Source: Planobispora longispora (GTDB lineage: Bacteria; Actinomycetota; Actinomycetes; Streptosporangiales; Streptosporangiaceae). Taken from it: DNA of 64,000 nt. Shown in pieces: positions 1 to 8,817 of this stretch. Numbering within the stretch: the stretch's first letter is position 1; each line of letters begins with the position of its first letter. Under the pieces are notes generated by a model. It was not told where the DNA came from. It worked only from the letters and a program-made list of their open reading frames with translations, and searched no databases. Made by a program: the position numbers and the translations under genes. The stretch lies in NCBI RefSeq assembly GCF_016863135.1, contig NZ_BOOH01000042.1:1-64000 (forward strand), in the 5' to 3' direction.

Positions 1-1373
1 CCCCCCGCCATGACGCCGAGCGGGGGGTGGGGGGCGATGGGCCAGTCGGAGCCGAGGACGACGGTGGCCCCGGAGTCCCACAGGTCGCGGCAGCGCCAGG
101 CGCGGGAGGCGCGCTCCTCGCCGAGCCGGCGCGACCAGTTGTCGGTGTGGTCGGCCCGGGTGAAGTCGCAGCAGTGGGTGGGCTGCATGGACGCGACGAC
201 GCCGAGCTCGGCGAAGCGGCGCAGGGTGGCGTCGGGGACGGTCTCGATGTGCTCGATCCGGTGCCGGACCGCGCGCTCCCCCGTGCTCTTCCCGGAGGAC
301 CCCGTTGCCGTCAGGGCCTTCTCGACGGAGTCGAGGACGTGCCGTACGGCCGCGTCGCCGATGGCGTGGGTGGCGGTGGGCACTCCGGCCCGGTGGAGCT
401 CGCCGACGACGTGCGTGTAGGCGCCGGGCTCGGGCCAGAAGGCGTGCGTGGACTCGCCGTGGCAGTCGGGGCGCTCCAGCCAGGCGGTGCCGTTGTCGAT
501 GGTGCCGTCCATGAAGAGCTTGACGCCCTCGACCCGCCAGAGCCCGCCGCCGGTGCCCTGCTGCTCGATGAGGGCGCGCAGGCCGTCGGCGTCGACGCCG
601 GGCTGGCACCAGGGCGCGACCCGCAGCCGCAGGGGCAGCTCGCCGGCCTCGTCGAGCTCGGCGTAGAGGGCGAGGCTCTCGCCGTTGGCGTCCATGACGT
701 GCCCGCCGGTGAGCCCGGCGGCGGCCATGGTCCGCAGGGCGGCGGCCAGGCGGGCCCGGCGCTCGGCGCGGGTGGGCCGGGGAGCCGCGCGCTCGACGAG
801 CTCGCAGGCGGCGTCCTCCAGGAGCAGGCCGGTCGGCCGGCCGGCGTCGTCGCAGACGACCTCGGCGGCCTGCGCGAAGGCGCGCGGCCCGTCGACGCCG
901 GCCAGTTCGAGGGCGCGGGCGCTGGCGAGCATGGAGTGGGCGTCGAAGAGCTGGAGGAGGGCGGGGACCCCGTCGAGGACGGGGGCGAGGGCGGCGGTCT
1001 CGACGGGCCGGTCGCCGAAGACGTTCGGGTCCAGGCCCCACGCGTGCAGCCACGCCCCGGGCGCGAGCGTCCGGACCTCGCGGGCCAGGGCCTCGCGTAC
1101 GGCGTCCAGGTCGGCGCAGCCCGACAGGTCCAGGCCCTGGGTCAGCTCGGCGCCGGACACCGGGTGGAGGTGCCCGTCGACCAGGCCGGGGATCACCACG
1201 GCCCCCTTCAGGTCGATGACCGTCGTCGAGGGGCCCGCGAGCGAGCGTATCCGGCGGTCGTCGCCCAGGGCGGCGATCCGCCCTCCGGAGACGGCCAGCG
1301 CGGTGTCCGGCAGCGGCCGGCCGGTCGCGGGGTCCAGCAGGCGGGCGGAGAGCAGGACGAGACGGGGGTGCAC
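1..1373 (-). CDS. YtcJ-like metal-dependent amidohydrolase (C-terminus cut by window edge)
   Basis: The protein reads VHPRLVLLSARLLDP at the N-terminus, then VIPGLVDGHLHPVSG, the first metal-binding HxH of the amidohydrolase superfamily. Further on it has THAIGDAAV, RIEHIE and, near the cut, VVLGSDWPIAHHPPLGV, which carries the Asp typical of amidohydrolase 3/YtcJ proteins. These are TIM-barrel hydrolases that cleave amide or imine bonds in small cyclic or acylated compounds; the substrate cannot be read from the sequence. The GTG start at 1373 has AAGGAG five bases upstream. A TetR regulator lies upstream on the same strand and an NCS1 nucleobase-type permease is divergent, so a role in uptake and breakdown of a cyclic nitrogen compound is plausible (inference). 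The last residues lie outside the window. Confidence 0.88.
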   Translation of the reverse strand, partial: MHPRLVLLSARLLDPATGRPLPDTALAVSGGRIAALGDDRRIRSLAGPSTTVIDLKGAVVIPGLVDGHLHPVSGAELTQGLDLSGCADLDAVREALAREVRTLAPGAWLHAWGLDPNVFGDRPVETAALAPVLDGVPALLQLFDAHSMLASARALELAGVDGPRAFAQAAEVVCDDAGRPTGLLLEDAACELVERAAPRPTRAERRARLAAALRTMAAAGLTGGHVMDANGESLALYAELDEAGELPLRLRVAPWCQPGVDADGLRALIEQQGTGGGLWRVEGVKLFMDGTIDNGTAWLERPDCHGESTHAFWPEPGAYTHVVGELHRAGVPTATHAIGDAAVRHVLDSVEKALTATGSSGKSTGERAVRHRIEHIETVPDATLRRFAELGVVASMQPTHCCDFTRADHTDNWSRRLGEERASRAWRCRDLWDSGATVVLGSDWPIAPHPPLGVMAG

Positions 1374-1394
1374 GACGGCTCCTTGCGGGACTGA

Positions 1395-2099
1395 TCAGTT
1401 GGAGGTGGCCGGCGGGGCGGCGCCGCCGGATGCCGGCGGCGCGCCGGTCCGGCCCGTGCCGCCGGGTCCGCCGTGCCGGGAGAGGGTTCCGCGCGCCAGG
1501 CCGAGCTCGCGTTCCGCCGTGGTCACGGCCATGCGCGTCACCGTCTCGGGACGGTTGCCGCTGTCGGTGTTGGCGTGCGCGCCGAGGCCGTCGATCACGA
1601 CCAGGATCTGGATGGTGGTCACGTGGGGGTCGTCCGTACGGAACTCGCCCCCTTCGACGCCCTCGCGGATGAGGCCCTCGAGGCGTCCGCGCCACGCCTC
1701 CTCCTGCGCGGTGACGCGGTCGCGCAGGACGGGCCGGTAGCGGCTGAGATGCCGGGCGTTGATCCAGAGCCGGCTGATGGCGTCGTACGCCTCTCCCGTC
1801 GCATGCGCGAAGAACCGCGCGAGGTGCCGCGTGGGAGTCTCGCCGGACCGGTCCGCCGGGAGGAGGGTCTCGAGCTCGGCGTTCGCGGCGCTGCCGAACG
1901 CCTCGGCCACCAGGTCCTCCGCCGAGGGGAAGTAGTGGCTGATCAGCCCCGGGCGGACGTCGAGCTGCTCGGCGATCCGCCGCAGGGTGACGCACTCCAG
2001 CCCTTCGGCCAGCGCGACGGCGGCCGCCGCGTCGACGATCTCCGCGCGCCGGTCGGCCGGTGATTTCCGGATTCGCTTGCGCTGAACACTTGACGACAC
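1395..2099 (-). CDS. TetR/AcrR family transcriptional regulator
   Basis: A 234-residue one-domain repressor. The N-terminal HTH is clear (IVDAAAAVALAEGLECVTLRRIAEQLDV followed by GLISHYFPSAEDLVAEAF in separate stretches), then a helical ligand domain. I use the GTG at 2099, not the TTG at 2135, because a -35 TTGCTT (2130-2135), a 17-nt spacer and a -10 TAGCAT (2107-2112) sit just upstream, leaving 7 nt to the GTG, so the mRNA is probably leaderless. The spacer coincides with one copy of a 21-bp direct repeat, which suggests autoregulation. The stop is 21 bp before the amidohydrolase start, so the two are likely co-transcribed. Confidence 0.85.
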   Translation of the reverse strand: MSSSVQRKRIRKSPADRRAEIVDAAAAVALAEGLECVTLRRIAEQLDVRPGLISHYFPSAEDLVAEAFGSAANAELETLLPADRSGETPTRHLARFFAHATGEAYDAISRLWINARHLSRYRPVLRDRVTAQEEAWRGRLEGLIREGVEGGEFRTDDPHVTTIQILVVIDGLGAHANTDSGNRPETVTRMAVTTAERELGLARGTLSRHGGPGGTGRTGAPPASGGAAPPATSN

Positions 2100-2106
2100 C
2101 CTCCCG

Positions 2107-2135
2107 ATGCTATTGAGTGTGCGACCAATAAGCAA
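2107..2135 (-). promoter_or_regulatory. Predicted sigma-A-type promoter of the TetR gene
   Basis: On the minus strand TTGCTT, a 17-nt spacer and TAGCAT. The -10 ends 7 nt before the GTG at 2099, the spacing of a leaderless transcript. The spacer overlaps the first copy of the direct repeat at 2113-2133. Confidence 0.55.
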
Positions 2136-2159
2136 CTGTTGAGCGTGCGACCAATAAGC
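2113..2159. promoter_or_regulatory. Putative TetR operator: two direct 21-bp repeats
   Basis: Two near-identical copies (20 of 21 bases) lie at 2113-2133 and 2139-2159, 26 bp apart. The core is GTGCGACCAATAAGC, preceded by TTGAGT or TTGAGC. They sit between the divergent TetR and permease genes, one inside the TetR promoter. Binding by the TetR product is inference; direct rather than inverted repeats are less usual for this family. Confidence 0.55.
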
Positions 2160-2191
2160 GACGGCGGCACGACCGGCACCCGGAGGGCCTC

Positions 2192-3643
2192 ATGACGTCC
2201 ACGATCCCCGACCCGCACCCGGGCGCCCACGATCCCCGCGACACGCCGTCCTCGGACCGGGCGGGCCGCATCGAGGTCCACGGCATCGACCACATCCCCG
2301 ACGCGGAGCGCCACGGCCGCCCGCGGGAGCTGTTCGCCGTCTGGGCCGCGGCGAACGTCAACTACCTGAGCCTGGTGGTCGGCGGCGCGCTGATCCTCAT
2401 GGGCCTGAGCCTCTGGCAGGCACTGGCGGTGATCGTGGCCGGCAACCTGTTCTGGGCGGCGGTCGGCCTGCTGGCCGTCTCGGGACCGGCGTCGGGAACC
2501 CCGAGCGAGGTGATCATGCGGGCGATGTACGGCGTCCGCGGCAACCGGGTGAACATCGCGATCACCGGCTGGGCGATCTGCATCTGCTACCTCGCCCTCA
2601 ACATGGCGGCGGCCGCGCTCGCCGCCTTCTCCCTCGCCGAGAAGGCCGGCATCCCGCCGAACGCCGGGGTGAAGATCGTCATCGTGGTGGTCATCGCCGC
2701 CCTCACCCTGGCCATCAGCGTCTACGGCCACGCCACGATCGTGAAGCTCTACCCCCTGATCACCCTGGCCCTCACCGCGGCGTTCGCCGTCGTGGCCGCC
2801 GGCGTCCTCGGGCACGCGGACTTCGGCCACGCCCCCGCGGAGCCCCTGACCGGCGGCGACCTGTGGGCGGTCATCGCGGCCGGCGTCACCCTCATCGCCG
2901 CGGGCCCGCTCTCCTACACCAACAGCGCCGACTTCTCCCGCTACCTGCCCCGCACGACGTCCCCGAAGGCGATCGTGTTCTGGAACGCGCTCGGCGGCTT
3001 CCTGCCCAGCGTCGTCGTCACCTCGCTGGGCGCGTTCGCCGCGACCGCGGTCGACATGACCGACCCGCAGACCGCGCTGGAGGCGATCCTGCCCGCCTGG
3101 TTCACCCCCGTCTTCCTGCTCGCGCTGGTTCTGGGGACGGTCTCCATCAACGCCATGACCGCCTACAGCTCCGGCCTCGCCCTCCAGGCCGTCGGCGTGC
3201 GCATCCGCCGTTCCCTCAGCGTCGTCGTCGACGGGGTCCTCGCCGTCGCCCTGACCCTGTACGCGCTCCTCGTGTCCGACTTCCTGGACACCGTGAGCAG
3301 CGTCCTGCAGCTCACCGTCGTCCTGCTCGGCCCCAGCATGGCCGTCTACGCCACCGACATCCTGCTGCGCCGCAACCGCTACGACGGTCCCGGGCTGACG
3401 GACGAGACCCCGGACAGCCCCTTCTGGTACACCGCGGGCGTCAACCGGGCGGGAGCCGCCGCCCTCACGGCGGGCGCCGCCGCGGCGGCCCTCTGCGTGA
3501 ACACCCTCTACACCGGCCCGGTCGCCCACGCCCTCGGCGGCGTGGACCTCAGCCTGCCCGTCGGCGTCGCCGTCGCCTCGGCGATCTACGCCGTCATGAT
3601 GCGCCGCCCCCTTTCCGGGCCCGGCGCCGGGATGCGGGCGTGA
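2192..3643 (+). CDS. NCS1 family cytosine/purine-type permease
   Basis: A 483-residue integral membrane protein with about 12 hydrophobic segments after a hydrophilic N-terminus of about 45 residues (GIDHIPDAERHGRPRELF). The stretches FAVWAAANVNYLSLVVGG, SYTNSADFSRYLPRTTSP and TAYSSGLALQAVGV are typical of the CodB/purine-cytosine permease branch of NCS1, which imports nucleobases, hydantoins or related compounds by cation symport. CGGAGGG lies just upstream of the ATG. The divergent TetR regulator and amidohydrolase make a compact uptake, hydrolysis and control unit. Substrate not determined. Confidence 0.88.
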   Translation: MTSTIPDPHPGAHDPRDTPSSDRAGRIEVHGIDHIPDAERHGRPRELFAVWAAANVNYLSLVVGGALILMGLSLWQALAVIVAGNLFWAAVGLLAVSGPASGTPSEVIMRAMYGVRGNRVNIAITGWAICICYLALNMAAAALAAFSLAEKAGIPPNAGVKIVIVVVIAALTLAISVYGHATIVKLYPLITLALTAAFAVVAAGVLGHADFGHAPAEPLTGGDLWAVIAAGVTLIAAGPLSYTNSADFSRYLPRTTSPKAIVFWNALGGFLPSVVVTSLGAFAATAVDMTDPQTALEAILPAWFTPVFLLALVLGTVSINAMTAYSSGLALQAVGVRIRRSLSVVVDGVLAVALTLYALLVSDFLDTVSSVLQLTVVLLGPSMAVYATDILLRRNRYDGPGLTDETPDSPFWYTAGVNRAGAAALTAGAAAAALCVNTLYTGPVAHALGGVDLSLPVGVAVASAIYAVMMRRPLSGPGAGMRA

Positions 3644-3662
3644 GCGGCCTCCGGACGGCCCG

Positions 3663-3738
3663 CGGGCGGCCACCGCAGGACGGCCCGCACGGGGGTCCAC
3701 ACGGAGCGGCCCGCGCGGGCGGTTACCGCAGGACGGCC
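3663..3738. repeat. 23-bp direct repeat spanning the PBP stop codon
   Basis: Copies at 3663-3685 and 3716-3738 match at 21 of 23 positions (shared core ACCGCAGGACGGCC). The second copy contains the TAA stop of the penicillin-binding protein; in the first copy that triplet reads TGG on the minus strand. The spacing is 53 bp. Confidence 0.6.
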
Positions 3739-5174
3739 TGAGTGATCGCCTTCGCCACGGGCGCCGCGACCCGGCCGCCGGACCCGCCGCCCTCCACGAC
3801 GACCCCCACCGCCACCCGGGGGGAGCCGGCCGGCGCGAAGCCGGTGAACACGGCGTGATCCGCCTCCCCTTCCGCGTTCTCCGCGGTGCCGGTCTTGGCC
3901 GCCACCTCGATGCCCGGGATGGCCGCCGCCGTACCGGTGCCGCCCGGCTGGGTGACCGCGACCATCATGGCGGCCAGCCGGAGGGCGTCGCCGGCGTCGA
4001 GCGCGCGGCGGTACTGGGAGGGCTCGGTCTCGTCGATCACCGTGCCGTCGTCGAGCCGGATCTCCCGGACCAGGTGGGGACGCATGAGCGAGCCGCCGTT
4101 GGCGACCGCCGAAGAGATCATCGCGAGCATCAGCGGGGTGACCCGGTCGTCGAACTGGCCGAGCGCCGACATCGCGGTCTGCGCCGGGTCCATCCCCGCG
4201 GGATAGACGCTCTCGGCCACGGGCATCGGGACGGTGAGGCCGCCGTCGTTGAAGCCGAACGCCTCGGCCTGCTCGCGCAGGGCCTCCTGGCCGAGCTCGA
4301 CCCCGATCATCGCGAACGGGGTGTTGCAGGAGGTCTTGAACGCGTAGGCCAGCGGCGGCTCGCCGTCGCCGCAGGACGACCCCCGGACGTTGCGCAGGCG
4401 CACGGAGGTGCCCGGCAGGAGGAAGGCGGCGGGCGCGCTGACGGTCTCGGCCGGTCCGTAGCCGCCCGAGGCGAGCGCGGCGGCCCCAGTGATGACCTTG
4501 AAGACGGACCCGGGCGGATAGTTCTGCTGGATCGCCCGGTTGAGCAGCGGCCTGGCGGGATCGGCCTGCAGGCGCGCGTCGGCCCGGGCCAGGGTCTCCA
4601 CGTCGAAGGACGTGTACAGGTTGGGGTCGTAGGAGGGGAAGGAGGCCATGGCCAGGATCGCGCCGGTGGCCGGGTCGATCGCGACCGCGGCCCCGGGCCG
4701 TCCGGTGGCGCGCAGCGCCTCGTAGGCGGCGCGTTGCGCCTTCCCGTCGATCGTGAGCCCGACCGTGGCCCCCGCCCCGGTCGCGGCCATGATCGAGCGC
4801 ACCATGACCCGGGAGTCGGTTCCGGAGAGCACGGCGTCCCGGGCCCGTTCGAGGCCGGTGGCGCCGTACCGCGACAGGTGCCCGGTCACCGGCGCGTACA
4901 CCGCCCCGCCGGGGTAGACCCGGCGGTGCCGGAACTCCCCCTCGCCCGCGCCGCCGGTCGCCACGACCGTGCCGTCGCGGAGCAGGATCTCCCCCCGCGG
5001 CCGGTCGAACCGCGCGAACAGCGGCCGCTGGTTGTGCGGGTTCTCCTTCAGCCTCCCGGCGTCGAGCACCTGGATGCGCGTCACGGTGCCGAGCAGGACG
5101 AACAGCAGGACCCCGCAGAGCACGGCGAGGTGACGCAGCGGGACGTTGATCCGGCGGGCGCGCGGAGCGGCCAT
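3723..5174 (-). CDS. Penicillin-binding protein, monofunctional transpeptidase (PbpA/FtsI-like)
   Basis: A 483-residue class B PBP. One N-terminal membrane anchor (about residues 13-32) is followed by a short dimerisation region containing RPRGEILLRDGTVVA, then the transpeptidase domain with all three motifs: SVFK (Ser223, Lys226), SCN (Ser282-Asn284) and KTG (Lys427). It would cross-link peptidoglycan on the outer membrane face. The length matches actinobacterial PbpA, but the usual neighbours (rodA, a PP2C phosphatase, FHA proteins and kinases) are absent, so this looks like an extra copy away from the division cluster. GAGAGGGGG precedes the ATG at 5174. Confidence 0.92.
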   Translation of the reverse strand: MAAPRARRINVPLRHLAVLCGVLLFVLLGTVTRIQVLDAGRLKENPHNQRPLFARFDRPRGEILLRDGTVVATGGAGEGEFRHRRVYPGGAVYAPVTGHLSRYGATGLERARDAVLSGTDSRVMVRSIMAATGAGATVGLTIDGKAQRAAYEALRATGRPGAAVAIDPATGAILAMASFPSYDPNLYTSFDVETLARADARLQADPARPLLNRAIQQNYPPGSVFKVITGAAALASGGYGPAETVSAPAAFLLPGTSVRLRNVRGSSCGDGEPPLAYAFKTSCNTPFAMIGVELGQEALREQAEAFGFNDGGLTVPMPVAESVYPAGMDPAQTAMSALGQFDDRVTPLMLAMISSAVANGGSLMRPHLVREIRLDDGTVIDETEPSQYRRALDAGDALRLAAMMVAVTQPGGTGTAAAIPGIEVAAKTGTAENAEGEADHAVFTGFAPAGSPRVAVGVVVEGGGSGGRVAAPVAKAITQAVLR

Positions 5175-5285
5175 GGGCCCCCTCTCTGAGGTCCGGCTAT
5201 CCGGTCTAACAGCGGCACCGGAAAGCGCCCCTCACACCTGGGCAAAGGCCCCGTACACCCGCGGGTCCGGCACCGCGGGCGGCGA

Positions 5286-5648
5286 TCAGCAGCTCACGGC
5301 GCGGTAATAACCGATCTTGTTGCGGATCGCGGTCTGCTTCTCCCTCAGGTTGGCCACCTGGGCCTCCACCCGGCGGTCGTGCGCCTCCAGCAGCGCGATC
5401 CGGTCGGGGATCGTATGCTCGCCCGCCCGGACCAGCTCCGCGAAGCGGAGCATCTCGGCGATCGGCATGCCGGTGTCCCGCAGGCATCTGACCATGCCGA
5501 GCCATCCGATGTCGTCCTGGGTGAAGCGGCGCTGCCCCGCGGCGTTACGGCCGACGGGCTCCAGCAGCCCGATGCGCTCGTAGTACCGCAGGGTGTCCAG
5601 ACTGAACCCCGTCTCCTCTACCACCTGTCCCGGCGTGAACACACTCAT
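5286..5648 (-). CDS. MerR family transcriptional regulator
   Basis: A 120-residue regulator with an N-terminal MerR winged HTH (PGQVVEETGFSLDTLRYYER, then RRFTQDDIGWL), a coiled-coil dimerisation helix and a short C-terminus ending in Ser-Cys. No Cys cluster for metal sensing is visible, and the architecture fits the MerR regulators paired with aldo/keto reductases or dehydrogenases. Its promoter and that of the divergent reductase both carry TGGAG-N4-CTCCA between -35 and -10 elements 19 bp apart, the layout MerR activators use to untwist a long spacer. Only 7 nt separate -10 and ATG, so a leaderless mRNA is likely. Confidence 0.9.
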   Translation of the reverse strand: MSVFTPGQVVEETGFSLDTLRYYERIGLLEPVGRNAAGQRRFTQDDIGWLGMVRCLRDTGMPIAEMLRFAELVRAGEHTIPDRIALLEAHDRRVEAQVANLREKQTAIRNKIGYYRAVSC

Positions 5649-5655
5649 GTCCGGC

Positions 5656-5686
5656 AGCATGGCACCTGGAGTCGGCTCCAGGTCAA
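5656..5686 (-). promoter_or_regulatory. MerR promoter with overlapping dyad operator
   Basis: Minus strand: TTGACC (5681-5686), a 19-nt spacer, CATGCT (5656-5661), then 7 nt to the ATG. The spacer contains a perfect 8-4-8 inverted repeat, ACCTGGAG / CTCCAGGT (5664-5683). A 19-bp spacer is typical of MerR-controlled promoters. Confidence 0.75.
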
Positions 5687-5763
5687 GCCGGGCCGCTCCG
5701 CGACCGCCGGATCGACGCCGGGAGCGGATCGACGAGTGGATCCCCGCGCGGATCCGGCCCCGC

Positions 5764-5794
5764 TTGACATGGAGTTCACTCCAGCTCCCAGGCT
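5764..5794 (+). promoter_or_regulatory. Aldo/keto reductase promoter with matching MerR operator
   Basis: TTGACA (5764-5769), a 19-nt spacer holding TGGAGTTCACTCCA (5770-5783), and CAGGCT (5789-5794), then 7 nt to the ATG at 5802. Spacer length, dyad placement and leader length repeat those of the MerR gene's own promoter. Confidence 0.78.
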
Positions 5795-5801
5795 GTGCCG
5801 C

Positions 5802-6740
5802 ATGACACGCATCCCCTTCGCACTGGGCACCATCCCCTTCGGCACCTCCGTCGACGAGCGGACGACTTTCGCGATCCTGGACCGGTTCGCCGAGGCCGGC
5901 GGCGCGATCCTGGACACCTCGAACAACTACCCCTTCTGGAAGGACGGGGCGACCGGCGACGAGAGCGAGCTGACCATCGGCCGCTGGCTGGCCTCCCGGG
6001 GCAACCGCGACCGGGTCGTGCTGAGCACCAAGTGCGGAGCCCGCCCGACCGTCCCCGGCGACCGTACCCTCGCCTCCGCGGAAGGACTGTCCGCGGAGGT
6101 GATCAAGGCCGCGGCGGAGGGCAGCCTGCGGCGGCTGGGGACCGACCGCATCGACGTGTACTGGGCGCACGTGGAGGACCGGTCGGTCCCGCTGGAGGAG
6201 ACCCTCGGCGCGTTCGACGAGCTGGTCGGGGCGGGTTCGGTGGGCGAGATCGGCGCCAGCAACACGCCCGCCTGGCGGCTCGAACGGGCCAGGAACGTCT
6301 CCCGCGCGAACGGCTGGACGCCCTACACCCACCTGCAGCTCCGCCACTCCTACGTCCGCCCCCGCCCGGACGCCCCGCTGCAGTCGTCCGGGCACACGCT
6401 GGTGAACGACGACACCCTCGACTACCTGCGGCAGGAGCCGGAGGTGTCGCTCTGGGCCTACAGCACCCTGCTGAGCGGCGGCTACACCCGCGAGGACCGT
6501 CCCCTGGAGGAGGCGTTCGACCACCCCGGGACCACCCGCCGCCTGGCGGTGCTGCGCGAGGTCGCGGCCGAGCTGGGCGTCACCCCGAACCAGGCGGTCC
6601 TCGCCTGGCTGATCGGCGGCTCCCCGGCCGTCATCCCGATCGTGGGCGTGAGCTCCTCCGCCCAGCTGGAGGAGGCCCTCGGGGCCGTCGACCTGAAGCT
6701 CGACGACGAGCTCCGCGCCCGGCTGGACGCCGTCCACTGA
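5802..6740 (+). CDS. Aldo/keto reductase
   Basis: A 312-residue TIM-barrel oxidoreductase of the AKR family, expected to reduce aldehydes or ketones with NADPH. Visible signatures are ILDTSNNYPFW (the Asp and Tyr region of the active site), LSTKCG (catalytic Lys), RRLGTDRIDVYWAHVED (with the HxxD-like fourth residue region) and VIPIVGVSSSAQLEE (cofactor phosphate binding). The start at 5802 lies 7 nt from the -10; a longer upstream reading would run through the promoter. It is divergent from, and predicted to be activated by, the MerR regulator. The substrate is unknown; the MerR ligand may be the same electrophile. Confidence 0.9.
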   Translation: MTRIPFALGTIPFGTSVDERTTFAILDRFAEAGGAILDTSNNYPFWKDGATGDESELTIGRWLASRGNRDRVVLSTKCGARPTVPGDRTLASAEGLSAEVIKAAAEGSLRRLGTDRIDVYWAHVEDRSVPLEETLGAFDELVGAGSVGEIGASNTPAWRLERARNVSRANGWTPYTHLQLRHSYVRPRPDAPLQSSGHTLVNDDTLDYLRQEPEVSLWAYSTLLSGGYTREDRPLEEAFDHPGTTRRLAVLREVAAELGVTPNQAVLAWLIGGSPAVIPIVGVSSSAQLEEALGAVDLKLDDELRARLDAVH

Positions 6741-6753
6741 GAGCCCGCGGGGA

Positions 6754-7404
6754 CTATGACAGGTAGTCCGAGAGATAGCGCCGGACCAGGCGCTTGCACT
6801 CGGAGATCAGCTCGGGATCGCCTTCCGGCAGGGCCCGGAAGGCGAGCTTGAGCACGGCGTCGGCGGCCTCGACCGCGACGACCAGCGCCCGGTCCAGCCC
6901 CGGCGCCGCCGGGTCGCCGAACAGGTCCACGATGACCGCCCGGAGCCGGTCGGCCACGACGACGTTGTTCTCCAGCGCGGCGTCGAGCATGCGCTCGGTC
7001 CCCTGGAGGGCGGGGCCGCCCGGCGTGGCCAGCACCTCGCCGAAGTCGACGACGCCGAAGCCGGCGACGGACCGCTTCATGGCGACGAACTCGTCGATCG
7101 CCAGGTCCGCCATGGCGGTCCAGTCGGAGGGCCCGGCGTCCTCGAGCCGGGCGGTGATCCGGTCGAGGAACGCCTCCAGGTTGCGCAGGGCCAGCGCGCG
7201 CACCAGGCCGTGCTTGTCGGGAAAGAACTGGTAGAAGGTCCCGATCGGCACCTCCGCGCGGCGCGCGACCTCCTTGGTGGTCAGCGCGTCGTAGCCGACC
7301 TCGTCCAGCAGCTTCGCGCACTCGTCCAGCATCCGCTCCACCCGTTCCGCGCTGCGGCGCTGGGCTGGGCGGCGCCGCAGCGTTCCCCCGGGGACGTTCG
7401 TCAT
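6754..7404 (-). CDS. TetR/AcrR family transcriptional regulator
   Basis: A 216-residue repressor. Its HTH (LTTKEVARRAEVPIGTFYQF) and the following FFPDKHGLVRALALRNLEAF are classic TetR; the C-terminus resembles regulators of actinobacterial multidrug or lipid genes. I start at the ATG at 7404 (MTNVPGG) because an in-frame ATG at 7458 lies inside a palindrome and would be only 17 bp from the divergent glucosidase start. The only likely partner is the divergent GH1 gene, so it may sense a glucoside or phenolic aglycone (inference). Confidence 0.85.
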   Translation of the reverse strand: MTNVPGGTLRRRPAQRRSAERVERMLDECAKLLDEVGYDALTTKEVARRAEVPIGTFYQFFPDKHGLVRALALRNLEAFLDRITARLEDAGPSDWTAMADLAIDEFVAMKRSVAGFGVVDFGEVLATPGGPALQGTERMLDAALENNVVVADRLRAVIVDLFGDPAAPGLDRALVVAVEAADAVLKLAFRALPEGDPELISECKRLVRRYLSDYLS

Positions 7405-7443
7405 CCCTTCATCATCCCCTAAATACGACGTCGAGCGGCTAAC

Positions 7444-7458
7444 ATGAGCAGTACTCAT
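7444..7458. promoter_or_regulatory. Putative TetR operator palindrome
   Basis: ATGAG-CAGTA-CTCAT, a perfect 5-5-5 inverted repeat, sits between the TetR gene and the GH1 gene, immediately upstream of the GH1 ribosome binding site. Binding by the adjacent TetR protein is inferred from position. Confidence 0.45.
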
Positions 7459-7475
7459 ACCATTGGGAGGTCAGG

Positions 7476-8777
<1,302 letters not shown>

Positions 8778-8780
8778 GAG

Positions 8781-8800
8781 CCCGCCGGAACCCCGGCGGG
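8781..8800. terminator. Bidirectional hairpin between GH1 and glycosyltransferase genes
   Basis: CCCGCCGG - AACC - CCGGCGGG, a perfect 8-bp stem with a tetraloop, lies between the convergent stops at 8777 and 8818. No T-tract, as is common in high-GC actinobacteria. Confidence 0.6.
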
Positions 8801-8817
8801 GTTCGAGCGGGGTCCGG

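Noticed and set aside
27-1394. Long open frame on the plus strand opposite the amidohydrolase gene
   Set aside because: Gly/Ala/Val-rich shadow of a GC-rich gene. The minus-strand frame has the metal-binding motifs, a ribosome site and correct codon bias.
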